This document shows positions 23,909 through 36,379 of a stretch of 64,000 nucleotides of DNA, in pieces (positions within the stretch are counted from its first letter, which is position 1; the number at the start of each line of letters is the position of its first letter). Origin of the DNA: Lantana camara (lineage: Eukaryota; Streptophyta; Magnoliopsida; Lamiales; Verbenaceae); assembly GCA_037501455.1 (NCBI GenBank), contig CM074855.1, positions 33,141,001-33,205,000 on the forward strand. The letters are read 5' to 3'. A program made the position numbers and the translations under genes. The notes below the pieces were generated by a model. The model did no database searches. It saw nothing but the letters and a program-made list of their open reading frames with translations, and was not told the origin of the DNA.

Positions 23909-26900
23909 TTACTTTGGTTGAGGTTGATCGGTGTAGTTTATCCGAGTGCCACTCAGTAGATAGCCTCCCGAAGAACTCATCTGCATGTGTGGATGAGTTC
24001 TTGACGGGAGAACCTGAAAATTGTAAGAAAATCGTAACACGCAATGATATGTTGATATTCCTAAAGGATAATATAGAAATTCAAGTAAATATAAAATTAC
24101 TTCAGTAATAATCAAACCTGATATTCACGTAACCAAGGCTCTGTAATTTGCATCCCGACAGCCATCTTCTCATTCTGCAAATTGTGGAAGCATGTGGCTA
24201 GGGGCTGCAACAGGAAAAGAATGACATCATTTAGTTTATATATAATACATGAATTTATATCCACCGGAAAAACTTTGATCATCCTTTTTCAACTTTTACC
24301 TGGAGATACTGGTGATAAATTACGAATGGGGCCGAGTATGATATAAGTGGTATAACTTCTTTCGCAATGCTCCAAGCATCCAAGTTTGGAGCGGCAATGA
24401 TCAAACTGAGAATGGGAGTATCAAAACAATTAATAAATGTTAATCCGAATAGTGAAAAATTATATTTTTAAATGATTTAAGAAAATGAGAAATTGCAATT
24501 ACCTGGAAAATCCGTTTCCTTTCCAGGATTTAATAGCCTCCTCGGGTGCTGTTTCACCAGCCTTGATAACTTTCCCAGTTTTTGAGCCACTTATGTTATT
24601 CTTTACAGGTTCCATATTAGCATTGTTGCTTTCATCCATACTGACCATGTCTATAGCTGAAGAAGGGGACAAGGTTTCTTTCTGCAAAATAATAAAATTA
24701 GAAACAAAAATAAATTAAAGGAAATGTGAATAATATAGAATAATAATAAATATCGTTCCTCACATTTTCTTGGCTTTTGATATCACAGGCATCTTCAACA
24801 TGGGAGGAGGGGCGTAGCTTAGAGAGAGGAGATTGCACTATCCTGCACGAATTAAGAGGCCAAGAAGCAAAATTATAAACTTGAACTGTGAAAAAACTGC
24901 TGATGACAGAGAATGATTTAGGGCTATACAACCAACAACAATAAACTCACCTCTGGTTTGTTTCATCACTCAAATTGAACATCCGAACAATATTAATGGG
25001 GTATGGTGTTTTTCCACAATATGTATTACATACATATCCAGTCCCTGCAAAAGAATACAAAATCCAGAACTTGAGAACAAGTAGATATTTAGAGATATTA
25101 CTAGACGTATTCCAATAATATTTTAGTAACTGTGTTTGAATAGTTCTGTTGGATTAAAGATATCAGAATAGATCAACAGTTAATGAATATTATTGAGGCC
25201 TCATATAATGAAATATTAGATATTGTTTTTACAGAAGCAATCAATTATTTTATGATTAAACTACAAGAAACTCAACTGAAATTCTCAAGGAACAATTTAA
25301 TTCAACTGAAATTAGATACCTACCTCCCAAGCGCTCTGCAATAGAACCAATAATCATACCCTCGAGCATATCCACAACAAGTACATCTGAGTGTGCAGTA
25401 ACATTAGCTAAGGAAAGTAGAAGAGATAGAGTGTCTACGCGCAAAAACCTGAAAATTATAGAAGATTATCAATTAGTTCTTCCGAGTATTTAAGTATGCA
25501 GACATCAATATAAGACCATTTTCAAAGAGAGGACCATTTTGCTATAGAATAATTGTATTACTCAAAAGAAGAAACTTATGGGGCAAAGCACTTCAGCATT
25601 TGATTGTAATATCGCACTAAAAATCTTTCTAACAAAAAAATTGAGATAAAAAGGCTACGATTTTAATATTTCCACCACTAACTTTGCTGAACTACTTAAT
25701 CATCACTATTTACAAGGAATTACTTACCCGATTTTCTCCGGATGTTTCTTGAAGTATGCTTCGCATATACTGAAAGGAAGAAAGAAGGCATATTACATTA
25801 GCAATGGGATAATCATCATTAGCAACTTTGAACACTAGAAAACTAGATCTTTCTTCTTTTTTGGATACCGAACCAATCTGATTGCCTTATCTTAGATTGA
25901 ATAAAAAAAATATGTTTTCTGAGTTAGATGGGAAGAAAGTTGGCAAAGATCAGAAAATGAACAATAAACCCTGTCACTTTCATATACAAAAATAGAAATC
26001 AATGGCAGTAATCTATTGTTCATATTTAAAGGAGGTTTTTCCTGAAGCAACAATTTTTATCACTAAAAATTAGATAATTATCCTAACCACGTGTTTGCAT
26101 ATATACATAATGCAATGCCGACAAAAAGTTTCCAAAATTAGCTAGACATTTCAACCAATTTTAATATTCTGCTCCTTTGAGTTGTTGGAGTTCTCCACAA
26201 CCAAATATTCTTCAATAAGAATTATAAAAAATCATGAACCAAGTTAAAAAGGTAAGGAAACATGAAACCTTCGGGCAAATGGACGTCTCAAAAGTACCCT
26301 GGGTGCATATTTTTTCTGCTTCTTGATGCGGTATTTTTCCTGCAAAACCAAAGATTATTTTATTCTGTAAGAGCCTCAAATATCATTTCATATAATTTGT
26401 TCACCTGTGAAAATGCTGTTTTTGTCTCAAATGTTGCACTGTTTGCTATAAGGGCTTCAACTATCTCTTCCCCGGATACTCCTTTCCTGAGAAGCCAACA
26501 CAATACAGTTACATCAGAAACTGCGTAGATATTACGTAAAAGTTTATTAACAACACCACAACATGCCACAAATTTTTGGGAATAAATTTTTCCAAAGAAA
26601 AACAACGAAAAAGTCAAACTAAAAAATATTTTTGTGGTTCACTATATTACTATCCTGATCAAAAGTTGATACAAGTGACACCATATATTCCTCTCCCATT
26701 AAAAACAAAGAAACACAAATATTAGTCTGTTTTCTCTTTTATGGGAAAAATAAGCCGTAATACTTAAATTAAATTGAAGATCAACCTCTGATGAAGCTTT
26801 TGCAGCACCATTTAACAGTTTAAGCTATCAAGCAAAATATAAATATTACCTCCGCAAATCATCAATGTCTTCGCCAGTGAGGTTTTGTGCTGTATTATTG

Positions 26901-27899
26901 TCAACTAGTGCACGATTATCTCTCGACTCTTCCACTATTTGGCAATCCATTTTCTCTCTAGCATTGTTGCCTAATAAGAAAGTTTCTGAGAACATATCAG
27001 CAACAAAATTGCAAAAGGAAGTGATTAAAACATAATTAACCAAATGACATCGTAGAAGAGAACATACAAATATTAGAAATTAAATTTGGCAGAGATGTTA
27101 ATATAAAAAATGAAGGTTTTCCACCAGATTAAACTATTAAATATGGAAGTCAATTGATATGTTATTAGGGTCAAACCATATATTTGATCAAATCTAAGGG
27201 CCACACAATCCTGCAAAAGAGTTTCAAATTCCATGAGCTATATTTCACAAAAGAACACCAGTCCTAGCACGTAGGAAGCTCCAATGATACTAAATCACAT
27301 CTTTAGTAGCTTAAACTTTAAATGAGACAACCATTCAATATAACTAGAAGATAATAGAACATAGAAGGGAACTACTCAACTTACTCGTCCTTCTAATCTA
27401 AACTAAAACAACATAAAACAAAAATCATGTGCAAGCAATAAACTAGTTATAAATTATCTTCACCATTTTATATTCGCTTGAAGCAAATAAATACAACACT
27501 GGCATTTTGCAAATTAACCGTGGTTTATTAAATATCTAAAGGAAAAAGATTATAACCTTCTACAGAAGGAATAACCCGCGAGAGAAACGACCCATCTTCT
27601 CGAACCTCAACCTGAAACGAAGCTCCAAAAGGGCAACCAATTAGAGGCTGCAGAGAGCAAACATTGTTCCCAATCTTTACTGTCCTACGAAGCACAAAAA
27701 GCGAGTGACTCAAAACTGTAATTGTATTTCTTCCACAATGATCAAAATGCAAATGTTGAAAAGCTTACGAGCCAGCAGTGAGGCGAGCGAAAAGCACTCT
27801 ATCGCCATCATTGATGTCGAGCAAAACACTGCAACCTTCCCAGGTGAGTCTACGATTCTGAGTCCCGCTCAAAGTTTCTTCCGAGCTCTTATTCGACAT
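23909..27899 (-). CDS. TRM6: tRNA (adenine-58-N1) methyltransferase non-catalytic subunit TRM6
   Basis: Partner of TRM61 in the nuclear complex that makes m1A58 in initiator and other tRNAs; TRM6 (GCD10 family) supplies tRNA binding, not catalysis. Thirteen exons in phase give 454 residues, close to plant homologues: 27769-27899, 27557-27684, 26850-26985, 26405-26486, 26269-26339, 25728-25769, 25324-25448, 24951-25044, 24764-24842, 24503-24681, 24300-24405, 24118-24204, 23909-24013. Landmarks are LQPLIGCPFGASFQV (residues 55-69), RALVDNNTAQNLTGEDI in exon 3, GEEIVEALIANS in exon 4, EKYRIKKQKKYAP in exon 5, VDTLSLLLSLANVTAHSDVL in exon 7, PNLDAWSIAKEV in exon 11, and LPSRTHPHMQMS..GGYLLSGT at the end. 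The ATG at 27899 is the first that gives the family start (RLTWEGCSVLLDI); an upstream ATG at 27975 is in a leader. All introns are GT-AG, and no lesion is seen. The gene is divergent from E2F. Confidence 0.95.
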
Positions 27900-28003
27900 T
27901 CCTTCCTTTCTCGTAGCAGTAGCGATCGGTTTCTGAATTCTGATACAAAGACAAGAACTTTAGTCTTTAGAGCATGAATCAGACTGTGATTGAATGAAAA
28001 CTA

Positions 28004-28012
28004 AAACCCTAA
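28004..28012. promoter_or_regulatory. Telo-box upstream of TRM6
   Basis: AAACCCTAA, 105 bases upstream of the TRM6 start. In plants this motif is typical of promoters or leaders of translation and ribosome biogenesis genes, and fits TRM6. Confidence 0.6.
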
Positions 28013-28091
28013 CAAATGGGGAAACTGTAAAATAATAAAAAAAAGTGCAAAAAAAGAAGAAAGAAAGAAAATAACGACATCGTTTAGATGA

Positions 28092-28097
28092 TGGGCC
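28092..28097. promoter_or_regulatory. Site II element (TGGGCC) upstream of TRM6
   Basis: TGGGCC, a TCP-factor site that commonly accompanies telo-boxes in plant housekeeping promoters, lies about 80 bases farther upstream than the telo-box. Confidence 0.5.
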
Positions 28098-28189
28098 TCA
28101 TACCAAAAAGGGTCGGGTTTTTTTTAGATTAAATTAAAATTCATATATCAGTTGCAAAATTGGACGATAACATTCTCTTTTATTTAATT

Positions 28190-28854
28190 AGAACTAGCAA
28201 CTTTGCACATTCTATGCATGTGCAAATAAAAATTATTGTTATATAAATATATTAAAATTAATTTTTTTTTACTAAATATATACTCTATAGTTTTTTTTAA
28301 TGTAATCACTAATTTATGATAAATAAATAAATAAGTAAGATAAGATAATGTCATATTAATAATTATAAAAATTTAAAATATAAGTGAAAAGTGATAAAAA
28401 TTATAATTAAAAAAAAAAGAAAAAAAATGCTAAGTGTTAAGAAAGAAAAGAGAAATTAAGAAAAGAAGTGATGGAATAGAAAAGAGAAATTAACAGAACG
28501 TGGAAGAGATAAAGCCGGACAAAATTAATAAATAAATAAATAGAAAAAAAATTTATTTTTAGAGTCCAAGAGACCAAACTTGGGTCTCTCGCTTAATAGA
28601 TAGTATAGATAAAAATTTAAAATATAAGTGAAAAGTGATAAAAATTATAATTAAAAAAAAAAGAAAAAAAATGCAAGTGTTAAAGAAAGAAAAGAGAAAT
28701 TAAGAAAAGAAGTGATGGAATAGAAAAGAGAAATTAACAGAACGTGGAAGAGATAAAGCCGGACAAAATTAATAAATAAATAAATAGAAAAAAAATTTAT
28801 TTTTAGAGTCCAAGAGACCAAACTTGGGTCTCTCGCTTAATAGATAGTATAGAT
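28190..28854. repeat. Repeat with 244-bp tandem duplication
   Basis: Copies lie at 28367-28610 and 28611-28854, differing by only a few bases (for example TGCTAAGTG versus TGCAAGTG). Each ends TCTCGCTTAATAGATAGTAT. The left part begins ACTAGCAACTTTGCACATTC with a small hairpin (TGCACAT...ATGTGCA at 28203-28223). The overall look is of a non-autonomous mobile element; the class is not determined. Confidence 0.7.
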
Positions 28855-29438
28855 TAGGGGTTAAAAACCCGAACTTTCAATCTTGGACTTTTGGTCAATT
28901 GAAATTCGGCTTAGGGACAAAAATCGAAAAACTAAATTTGTTTCAGAAAATAAAAAAGGTTGAAAAACGAAAACCGAAAGAGGGTTTACTAGGGAGAAAA
29001 TAGGAATAATCATAAAGGAATTTCTACACATAATTTCAGGCAGAGAAATAGGGATTACTACTTACTAGAGATTCTTGGTGGTGGGTGGTTGGGTGCCCAG
29101 GGCAACAAAGGCGACAGCGGCGATCGGTGGACGCGGACTCTGGAGCATCGAAGGCGACAATTGAGACGCAAGGCAAAACTTTAAAGTTGAAAACTTATAC
29201 TGTGCAAATTTAATAAAAAAAGAAATCTGAAAGTTCAAAAACACCAAGGCTGAAAAAAAGGTTAAACTAAGACACTTAGGTTTGAAATGAATTTTTGGAA
29301 GATCACTATCAGAAACCAAACAGAGACTTGTTTGATTCGAATTCAATTTCGATTCGCTCTTATTCAAAATAATTTTAGGAATTTCGTAAGAGTTTGTCGA
29401 AAAAGAAAAAGTAACATTGGATATTTTTAAAAAATGAT

Positions 29439-29458
29439 ATTGGGCTTTAGAGCCCAAT
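29439..29458. promoter_or_regulatory. Site II palindrome upstream of E2F
   Basis: ATTGGGCT-TTAG-AGCCCAAT is a perfect 8-bp-arm inverted repeat giving TGGGCT on both strands, 316 bases before the E2F start. A further GGCCCA stands at 29487-29492. Such TCP sites are common in cell-cycle gene promoters. Confidence 0.5.
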
Positions 29459-29773
29459 GCTGCTTTAGACCATTTAGATTAGCTGTGGCCCACAAGAAGT
29501 AAATTGGTACAGTTTGTAAGGCGGGTTATGGCGATTCGAAAGTGAGTGTGAGTGAGCACTGACTAGTGACTACTGAGCACCGCCTCCGCCTCCACTCTCA
29601 CTCCCGCTAAAGTCTAAACCCCTCAATAAACCTCCTCTCTCTTTCAATTTCTTCCCCTATTAGGTTTTTCAAATTCCCCTTTCTCCCTCGCTTTTTCCTC
29701 CACTTCAATCACTGCCGTTTCGCATTCTTGTTCCATGTTTGTGATTATTGAAGGCGATTAAATGTAGTATGCG

Positions 29774-32700
29774 ATGTCGACTTCTGGCGAGAATTTGGAC
29801 CTCAATCTCAGCTTGAACTTGCCGCTATCTAGAATGCATTTGGATTTCGAGCCTCAGCCGCCGCCACCCTTCGCCCCAATCAACTGTGCTAACCTTACGC
29901 CTGATAAATTTGTTCCTGGTTGCAGCAATGGCATGCATAATGGTACTCAGCAGACACCAGCAACACTTCCCAAGTCGCCGACGGTGCCTCAAAACAATGC
30001 GGTGTGTGCTTTTCTTATGCTGTATTTCGGGTGTTCTGCATTTTATCCTTTTTTTTTTTTTTTTTTGCTGTTGTTGAATGTATGTGAGGTGGTTTGCTGA
30101 CTGAAAATTTGGGTGTTGGCATTTGCCATGTTTTTTCATTTTTGAAATGTCCAATTTGTGTTTGACGTTTTCTTCATGCTATGCTGCATCGTCGAGGTGG
30201 GATTTGTTTTTTGTTTACTTTTTTACTTGATAGTAATTAGTTTGTTACATGGCTCGAGTGTTTAAGGTTTGCCTCCTTTCATGTCAATGAAATTGAAAGC
30301 TGTTGGAACTCTTTCGAACTTGTGATTTTACCTGAGAATATGACCAGTACAAGTGAGAGTATAAATTTATGAGTACTGATTACTGAAGTATTTCAGTATG
30401 AAAAATAATCATGCATGTCAGAGTTCTTGAAAAATCTGGTGAGCATTGAGTATTTACGCAGTGCACTGTGGCTTATTGGTCCTTGTATCAGACTTGCGTG
30501 CGTTAAACTTGGTGTCTGTGGTCAGCACAATAAGACTGTGTGAAGGAGTTCGACTACGAAAATACAAAATACAATTGTATCTTTGCGCCTGATATTAAAT
30601 ATAGGGCTATATATGGACATAGGATACATGGCAAATGCTCTCCTTGTGATCTAAGTATATATGTTGAAGTATACCAAATTTAGAATCGATAAGTAAAGCT
30701 CTTATTTAATCATAATAAAAGAGGCTGGATTAAAGTAATTTCAGATTTTTCTTTTGGAATCTAATTACGTTATTTATGCGACAATATTATCAAATTCAAT
30801 GCTTACAATAAGAACCGGGCATTTTAATCATATAGCTATGGGAACAGATTAAACGGATTTGATTATGTTCCTCCCACAACATGTGCAGACCTTCCATTTA
30901 GATAAACCAGACCAAATTTAACATGTCATAATCCAATCAACGGCTCCATAAAAAATGGAAGTGAATGTCATAAGTGCATTTATAATGTCATGCAGCTTGC
31001 ATAGTCTAATTCGATTTACCTTGTCTATTAAGAACGTCGAGCATTTGTAACTGGCTGAATTTCGATGATACACTTTTTAAGTCAATGCCCCTATTTAACA
31101 TGGTTTGAATTGAAGCCAATTAACAAACTGTGAAATCTATAATTGTATTCAGAGGTATACATTATGCTTTGAACTTTCCTGGAGGAATCCGCCACATATA
31201 CATAAAATAATGAAAGAAGTTGGCTATTTTTAGCTTGGAAATGGATATTTTGGTGTACGTGAGAGAGAGTCTACTGCCTGAAATTGATTAGTTGGTAAAA
31301 TACCATAGTGCCCGAACGCAACTTGCAAAAAGCTACTGGAAAATTATCTATGATAGCATCTCAAAATTCATAACTTTTTGTATGATCAAGGTGTAAGTTC
31401 ACCACTTCTGTTTGTATATTTTCATATTAAAAATTTCCTGTGTTAATTGCATGTGATATATGTCTCCTCGAACTTTTACAACAACAATTATAAATCTTTT
31501 ATTTGTTCTTGAAGCAGTCAAAGGAACTTGGAAGTGATGAGGGTAAAATTGGTAAAAATACAAATCTCCGAATTCCTAAAGAGGAGGAACTACATGTCTT
31601 TTCACCCAGCCCAACATCTTACATGGGTCCTAGACACAACAGTAAAGCTAAATCTGCAAAATTTACCAACACTGTTATCCAAGAAGCAAAATTAGGTAAT
31701 GTGAGTTTACACCATTACATGTAATGTCTGATTGATTATACCGTAAGTGGAATTCATTTCTGATATCCATAATATTGCATTTTTCACAGCAAGGAGACAA
31801 TGGTTGAAAGAGCCGGTTGATAACTTGAATAGTTGCTGTCGGTATGACAGTTCTTTAGGTGAGTATGTTCTCAATTACATCTTCTCTAAACTCTGTGCTG
31901 ATATGTTCATTGGCTACTTTATGAATGTTGATTGCAACTAGATTTTAGAAAGTGATAAAACCGAAAAATGTCGTCTTATAGGTTTGTTGACAAAGAAATT
32001 TATCAAGTTGATCCAGGAGGCTAAGGATGGTACTCTTGATCTAAACAAAACTGCAGATGTTTTGGAGGTAGGCTTATTTGTTTTCTGGTGCTTGTACAGC
32101 TGAATTCCAATTTTGATGCTTTAAGTAGATATATGAACCATTGTTTGCTGATTATTTCAGGTCCAGAAAAGGAGGATTTATGATATTACAAATGTTCTTG
32201 AAGGAATTGGTCTGTTAGAAAAAACAACTAAGAATCATATACGCTGGAAGTACGTTAATGTAAATTCTGCATACTCTTGTATCCTCCTCATCTGGATTTT
32301 CCCTCATTATTCCTAAATCTTTGTTGTGGCAGAGGTTTTGGTCTTCATGGATCTAAAGAGCTGGATGATGAAGTGTCTCTCTTGAAGGTGCCTTTATAGT
32401 ACTTCGAATGGTGGCAATTGTATTTCATATGAACATGTCTTCTTTTAACCATCCGGTGCCATGGTTCAAGAAATGCATATTTCATTTTGTTATTATGTTT
32501 AATAACCAAGTATATTTTCTCTACCAGATTTGTTTTACCAAACAATTTTTTAACCAAAAGATTTTCCATTTTGCCGCTTAAATTAGTTCATCTAACTGTA
32601 TTTTAAGATTGTGTGTGGCTAAAAGTTGGCAACTAAATCTACTAATAAATGTAGATATATAAGGTTAACTTTTGGGACTTTAAAGTTAGTATCAGAGGAC

Positions 32701-34269
32701 ATTTCTATTTAATGTCTGAGAAAAGAGATTCTGTCTTATGATTAAGTGTACATATGAAGAGATTCTGTCTTATGATTAACTGTACATATGAAAGACAAAG
32801 AATTAGTCAAATTTGAAATAAAATGATGGAAGGTTATTTTTTATGATGGCAGGCTGATGTTGAACGTCTACGTGCAGAAGATTGTAGACTTGACAATCAG
32901 ATAAGGTTTGATTAATTAAGAGAAAGAATTAACCTTTCTATGGCTGAGTCGCTTGAGGTGCTTTGCTAACACCTGATTTTTTGCTCAGTGACAAAGTAGA
33001 GAGCCTAAGGCAATTGATGTCTAATCACAACTGTCAAAAGTATGCAGCTACTTCCCTGATGATTGAATTTTCTTGTATCTCAGTATTTGTAGTTTGTTCC
33101 TTAACTATGTAAACTTGCATTCTGCAGGAATCTTTTTCTCACTGAGGAAGACATTATGAGCCTTCCATGTGTCAAGGTTTGCCACTCCCTTGACTTGGTA
33201 TTTCCTTTTCAATTTTGTAACTCACCCCGTGTTCTTCTAACTATACACTTCTACAGAATCAAACTGTCATTGCTATTCAAGCGCCTAGAGCTAGTTTTCT
33301 AGAAGTTCCAGATCCTGATGAGGTTGGTATTTTGATAATACTGAGTCAGAAATTTGCTTATATGTTGGTTCTTATTTGGTTTCTTCCCCACAGGACATTG
33401 GTTTTTGTCAGAAGCAGTATAGACTTATTGTACGAAGCACTACTGGACCAATTGGTGTATATCTCCTCAGGTATTTATTCCAAGACTATGAGACGTTGAA
33501 GTTGTGACCGAAAGATAGTTCCTTTGAACCACTTTATCGTCGTGCTCTATATCATGCATACCATGTTTGTCTAGCTTTTGGAGAAGCCAAAGTTGGAGTA
33601 CAGAAAGTGGACATAGTAGTGGTAATGGTGGTTCAAAAATAGTGAAGTTGTCACAAAGAAAACTAATTCCATTTATTTACTATTTACAAAATTGTCTGGA
33701 AGCTAAAATCTGAAGTTAAAAGCTGGTCACTGGTAGCTTCCATTTTCTAGTTTATTTCAACTTTATATAAGCAACAAACTTCCATTTATTTACAAAGATA
33801 GCCCTAAAAGCTAGAATTTGAAGCTAAAAACTGATCAGTGGGTGCTTCCATATTCAATTTGATTCTCTTTAAAGCAAAAGGCACAAAAGTGGTTTTCGGA
33901 ATTCACGAACACTACCTTATTATCAGATCAAGTGAATCTCTAACATGCCAACCTATGAAAATTTCAGCAAAAACGAACAGAAAAGGAAAGACATTTCGGT
34001 TAAACGCACAAAATTATCAGATCCATCAACTATGACTAGTAGCAGCAGCCTCGGTGACGCATCAACAAGCTCAAAACCATATGGGGTACAGAAGATCATC
34101 CCTTTGGATGGTGGTGTAAGTTCGTTATAAACCTCTCTTAGTGAATATTCCAAACTTCTTCAGTTTTAACCGGACACGATATTCGTATTTACAGAGTGAT
34201 GATGATTACTGGTTGAGATCTGATAATGAGGTAAGCGTATCTGAGTTGTGGAGCACAGAAGAGTTGTAG
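29774..34269 (+). CDS. E2F: E2F transcription factor, E2FC-like, with N-terminal EAR-type motif
   Basis: DNA-binding factor of the RBR-E2F-DP pathway controlling S-phase genes. Thirteen exons in phase give 407 residues: 29774-30001, 31518-31695, 31790-31858, 31982-32067, 32161-32249, 32333-32387, 32853-32905, 32989-33039, 33128-33176, 33257-33322, 33394-33470, 33968-34115, 34195-34269. Residues 153-217 are the E2F winged helix ([37 protein letters not shown]). About 218-275 is the DP-dimerising leucine-repeat coil, and about 285-334 the marked box ([26 protein letters not shown]). The C-terminus [18 protein letters not shown] is the RBR-binding type and resembles Arabidopsis E2FC. Residues 8-18 ([11 protein letters not shown]) form an LxLxL EAR repression motif. 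The last exon is read through GAGGTAAGC, a donor-like site. Introns are GT-AG, the first 1.5 kb. No lesions. Confidence 0.93.
32724..32791 (+). repeat. 34-bp tandem duplication in E2F intron 6
   Basis: AGAGATTCTGTCTTATGATT and the next 14 bases occur twice at an offset of 34, with one mismatch. Confidence 0.85.
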
Positions 34270-34852
34270 CAATGCTTGTTAATGGAATGCTGATCTTGGT
34301 AATGCAGAATTATAACCCAAAATAGGAAAAAGAAGGATAAAACTGTTAAAGGATTTTGTATATAATTTTCTTATACTACTATAGAATGGGATAATGAATC
34401 TATTTTGAAATCCCAAAGTAACTGTTTTGGTCCAACGTATGATGGTTTTTGGGAAATAACAGAGCTCATTACTGGAGCTCCATCCCGTATATCTTATACT
34501 TGGAAACTAGTATGTAAATCTGTAATAAGTAACTAAGGCCTAAGTTTTAGTTATCAGTTATCGCATTCGGCTGTGGGAAAGCTATCACTTTTGTTTACCT
34601 TTTTTCCTTTTTTTCTTTTTCTTTCTTTCCTTTTCTTTCTTTCCTTTTCTTTTAATTTTTGGTTTCATGTCTAGTTTGCTGGGTTTCTGTCTGTGACCTT
34701 CTCTTGAATTCTCAAAACTTTTGCAAATAAATTATCTCGTCCACAATAAAAAATTTAGAAAATGGAGGCTAGAATTTGGGGTTTGAACAGGCTCATCCAG
34801 AGAGAAGATTTCAATTTAGATTTTAGATCCAATTCGACTAAATCTCGAACAG
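34270..34852. other. E2F 3' region and pyrimidine tract
   Basis: Downstream of the E2F stop. A TTTC/TTCC-rich tract runs at about 34598-34655. No gene seen. Confidence 0.6.
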
Positions 34853-35244
34853 TCAACCCAGGTTATTGTTTTTTAACGGAGAAGGGTAATATCTACACAA
34901 ACACAAACCACACAAAATACAATCTAAGGAATCAGTAGGTACATTATCAATACCTTCACAAGCGTTATGAGTAAGAGGGTGTGCAATGCAATTTGCACCA
35001 CGTTTGACAAAAGAAAACTCACAATAAGAGAAAATAAGACTAAGTTCCTTCACATCATTCACCGAATTGTGTCAAACAAAACTCACAAGAAGACAAAATA
35101 AGACTAAGTTCCTTCACATCATTCACCAAATTGTTTACTGTAGAACAGTCCTCACCATTTGAACGAAACTTGTTAATCAACCGAAGGCAATCACCTTCCA
35201 ATATGATATAAGACCAACCCTTTTGATAGGCCAAGAGAGCGTCG
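34853..35244 (-). pseudogene. LINE-type RNase H pseudogene, 3' part
   Basis: On the minus strand the sequence reads YQKGWSYIILEGDC, then FSFVKRGANCIAHPLTHNA. This is the C-terminal half of the RNase H domain (RVT_3) of plant L1-type non-LTR retrotransposons. It is separated from its N-terminal half (40176-40360) by the TRIM-like array inserted at 35245-40175. Stops and frame changes are present. Confidence 0.7.
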
Positions 35245-35440
35245 TATTAAGTATAAATAGTTATATTTTCTTTAATTATTTTATTACGTCTTTAAGTTAG
35301 TAGATAGATTTTTTTATTAATTGTTTGTTTTTATCTTTTACGGTTTCTATTATCTAGTATTTAGGAATTTCTTTATAAATATACTCCATGTATTTATCTT
35401 TTGAAGTGTGAAAACCAATTCTCCAATTATGAAAAATAAT
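35245..35440 (+). repeat. TRIM-like LTR A
   Basis: Starts TATTAAGTATAAATAG and matches LTR C over its whole length with scattered substitutions. Confidence 0.7.
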
Positions 35441-36216
35441 ATGATATCGAGCAAAATATTTCTTCCATTGGGCTTCATCTTCTCTTCGTATAACCAACTA
35501 TTGGTATAACCAATTTCTCCACTTTTCTTCGTATAACCAACTCTTGGTATAACCAATTTCTCCACCTCTACCACAAATTCTCTGATCCATTTTTCTTTTT
35601 CCAGCTTGGAGAGGTCTTTTTTCTCCATTTTGGCGAGTTTGCCATAAATAAAGTAAATATTCCTTCCGATATATCCATCATCGCAAACACATCCTCCACC
35701 ACAAATTCCATCACCACAACAAATCTTCCACCATCGCCTCAAAAAGAATCATCCATCCATCGCAAGAAGAATCTTCCACCACCATCATCGCAACAAATTC
35801 TTTTGATACTTTTTTCTTCATCATTCGGGGCCATCTCGGTTTTGAACTCATCTAGCAGCCCCTTATAGAAGATAACTAGGCTTCCTAATTTTATTTCACG
35901 TGACTTGCTCTTACCGTCAAGAGAAACAAGTTGAGATTTATCAAAAGGAGATAATTTTGCCTCCTGATCCCAATCCCTTTATCGGAGATAATTACGTCTC
36001 CTTTCATTCAATTGGTGTTTATTTCACCAAAATCATATCTATTTGGGAAAAATCCCTTTTGTTGTAGATAATTGTGTCTTCTTTCATTCCATTGGTATTT
36101 ATTTCACCAAACTTAAATCTATTTGGCCGGCTTGGCCATCCTCATCAAAGCAGTTCCTTCACCTCCATCCTCATCAAAGCAGTTTGATTAACTCCATCAA
36201 TTCCTTGCATGATGTC

Positions 36217-36253
36217 CAAGATGGACTATAAAAAATTTTTATAGTCCATCTTG
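36217..36253. repeat. Long hairpin next to the polypurine tract
   Basis: CAAGATGGACTATAAAAA pairs with TTTTTATAGTCCATCTTG, about 18-base arms with one unpaired A. It is followed by GAGGGAGGC and LTR B. A degenerate copy stands at 39924-39960 before LTR C. Confidence 0.8.
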
Positions 36254-36261
36254 AGGGAGGC

Positions 36262-36378
36262 TATTAAGAATAAATAATGCATATTTCTAATTGTATTTAG
36301 TATCTAAGGATTTCTATGTATATATACTGCATGCACTTGAAATGAGAAAAATGATTCTCCTATAGTATGAAAAGTAAT
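36262..36378 (+). repeat. TRIM-like LTR B (shortened)
   Basis: Starts TATTAAGAATAAAT and ends GAAAAGTAAT directly before the primer site TGGTATCAGAGC at 36380. It lacks part of the middle found in LTRs A and C. Confidence 0.65.
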
Positions 36379-36379
36379 C

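Larger units (their letters stand above)
28100..29773. other. TRM6/E2F divergent intergenic region
   Basis: 1.9 kb lie between the two start codons. It contains a 244-bp tandem repeat, AT-rich DNA and a site II palindrome. The open frame at 29065-29457 on the minus strand has no recognisable motif. Confidence 0.7.

Noticed and set aside
29065..29457. 130-codon minus-strand frame upstream of E2F
   Set aside because: No motif, Lys/Phe/Ser-rich as expected of AT-rich DNA, no splice partner; more likely chance.
33560..33850. MITE in E2F intron 11
   Set aside because: Two weakly similar stretches (AAGCTAAAATCTGAAG and AAGCTAAAAACTGATC contexts) suggest an old duplication, but no inverted ends were found.
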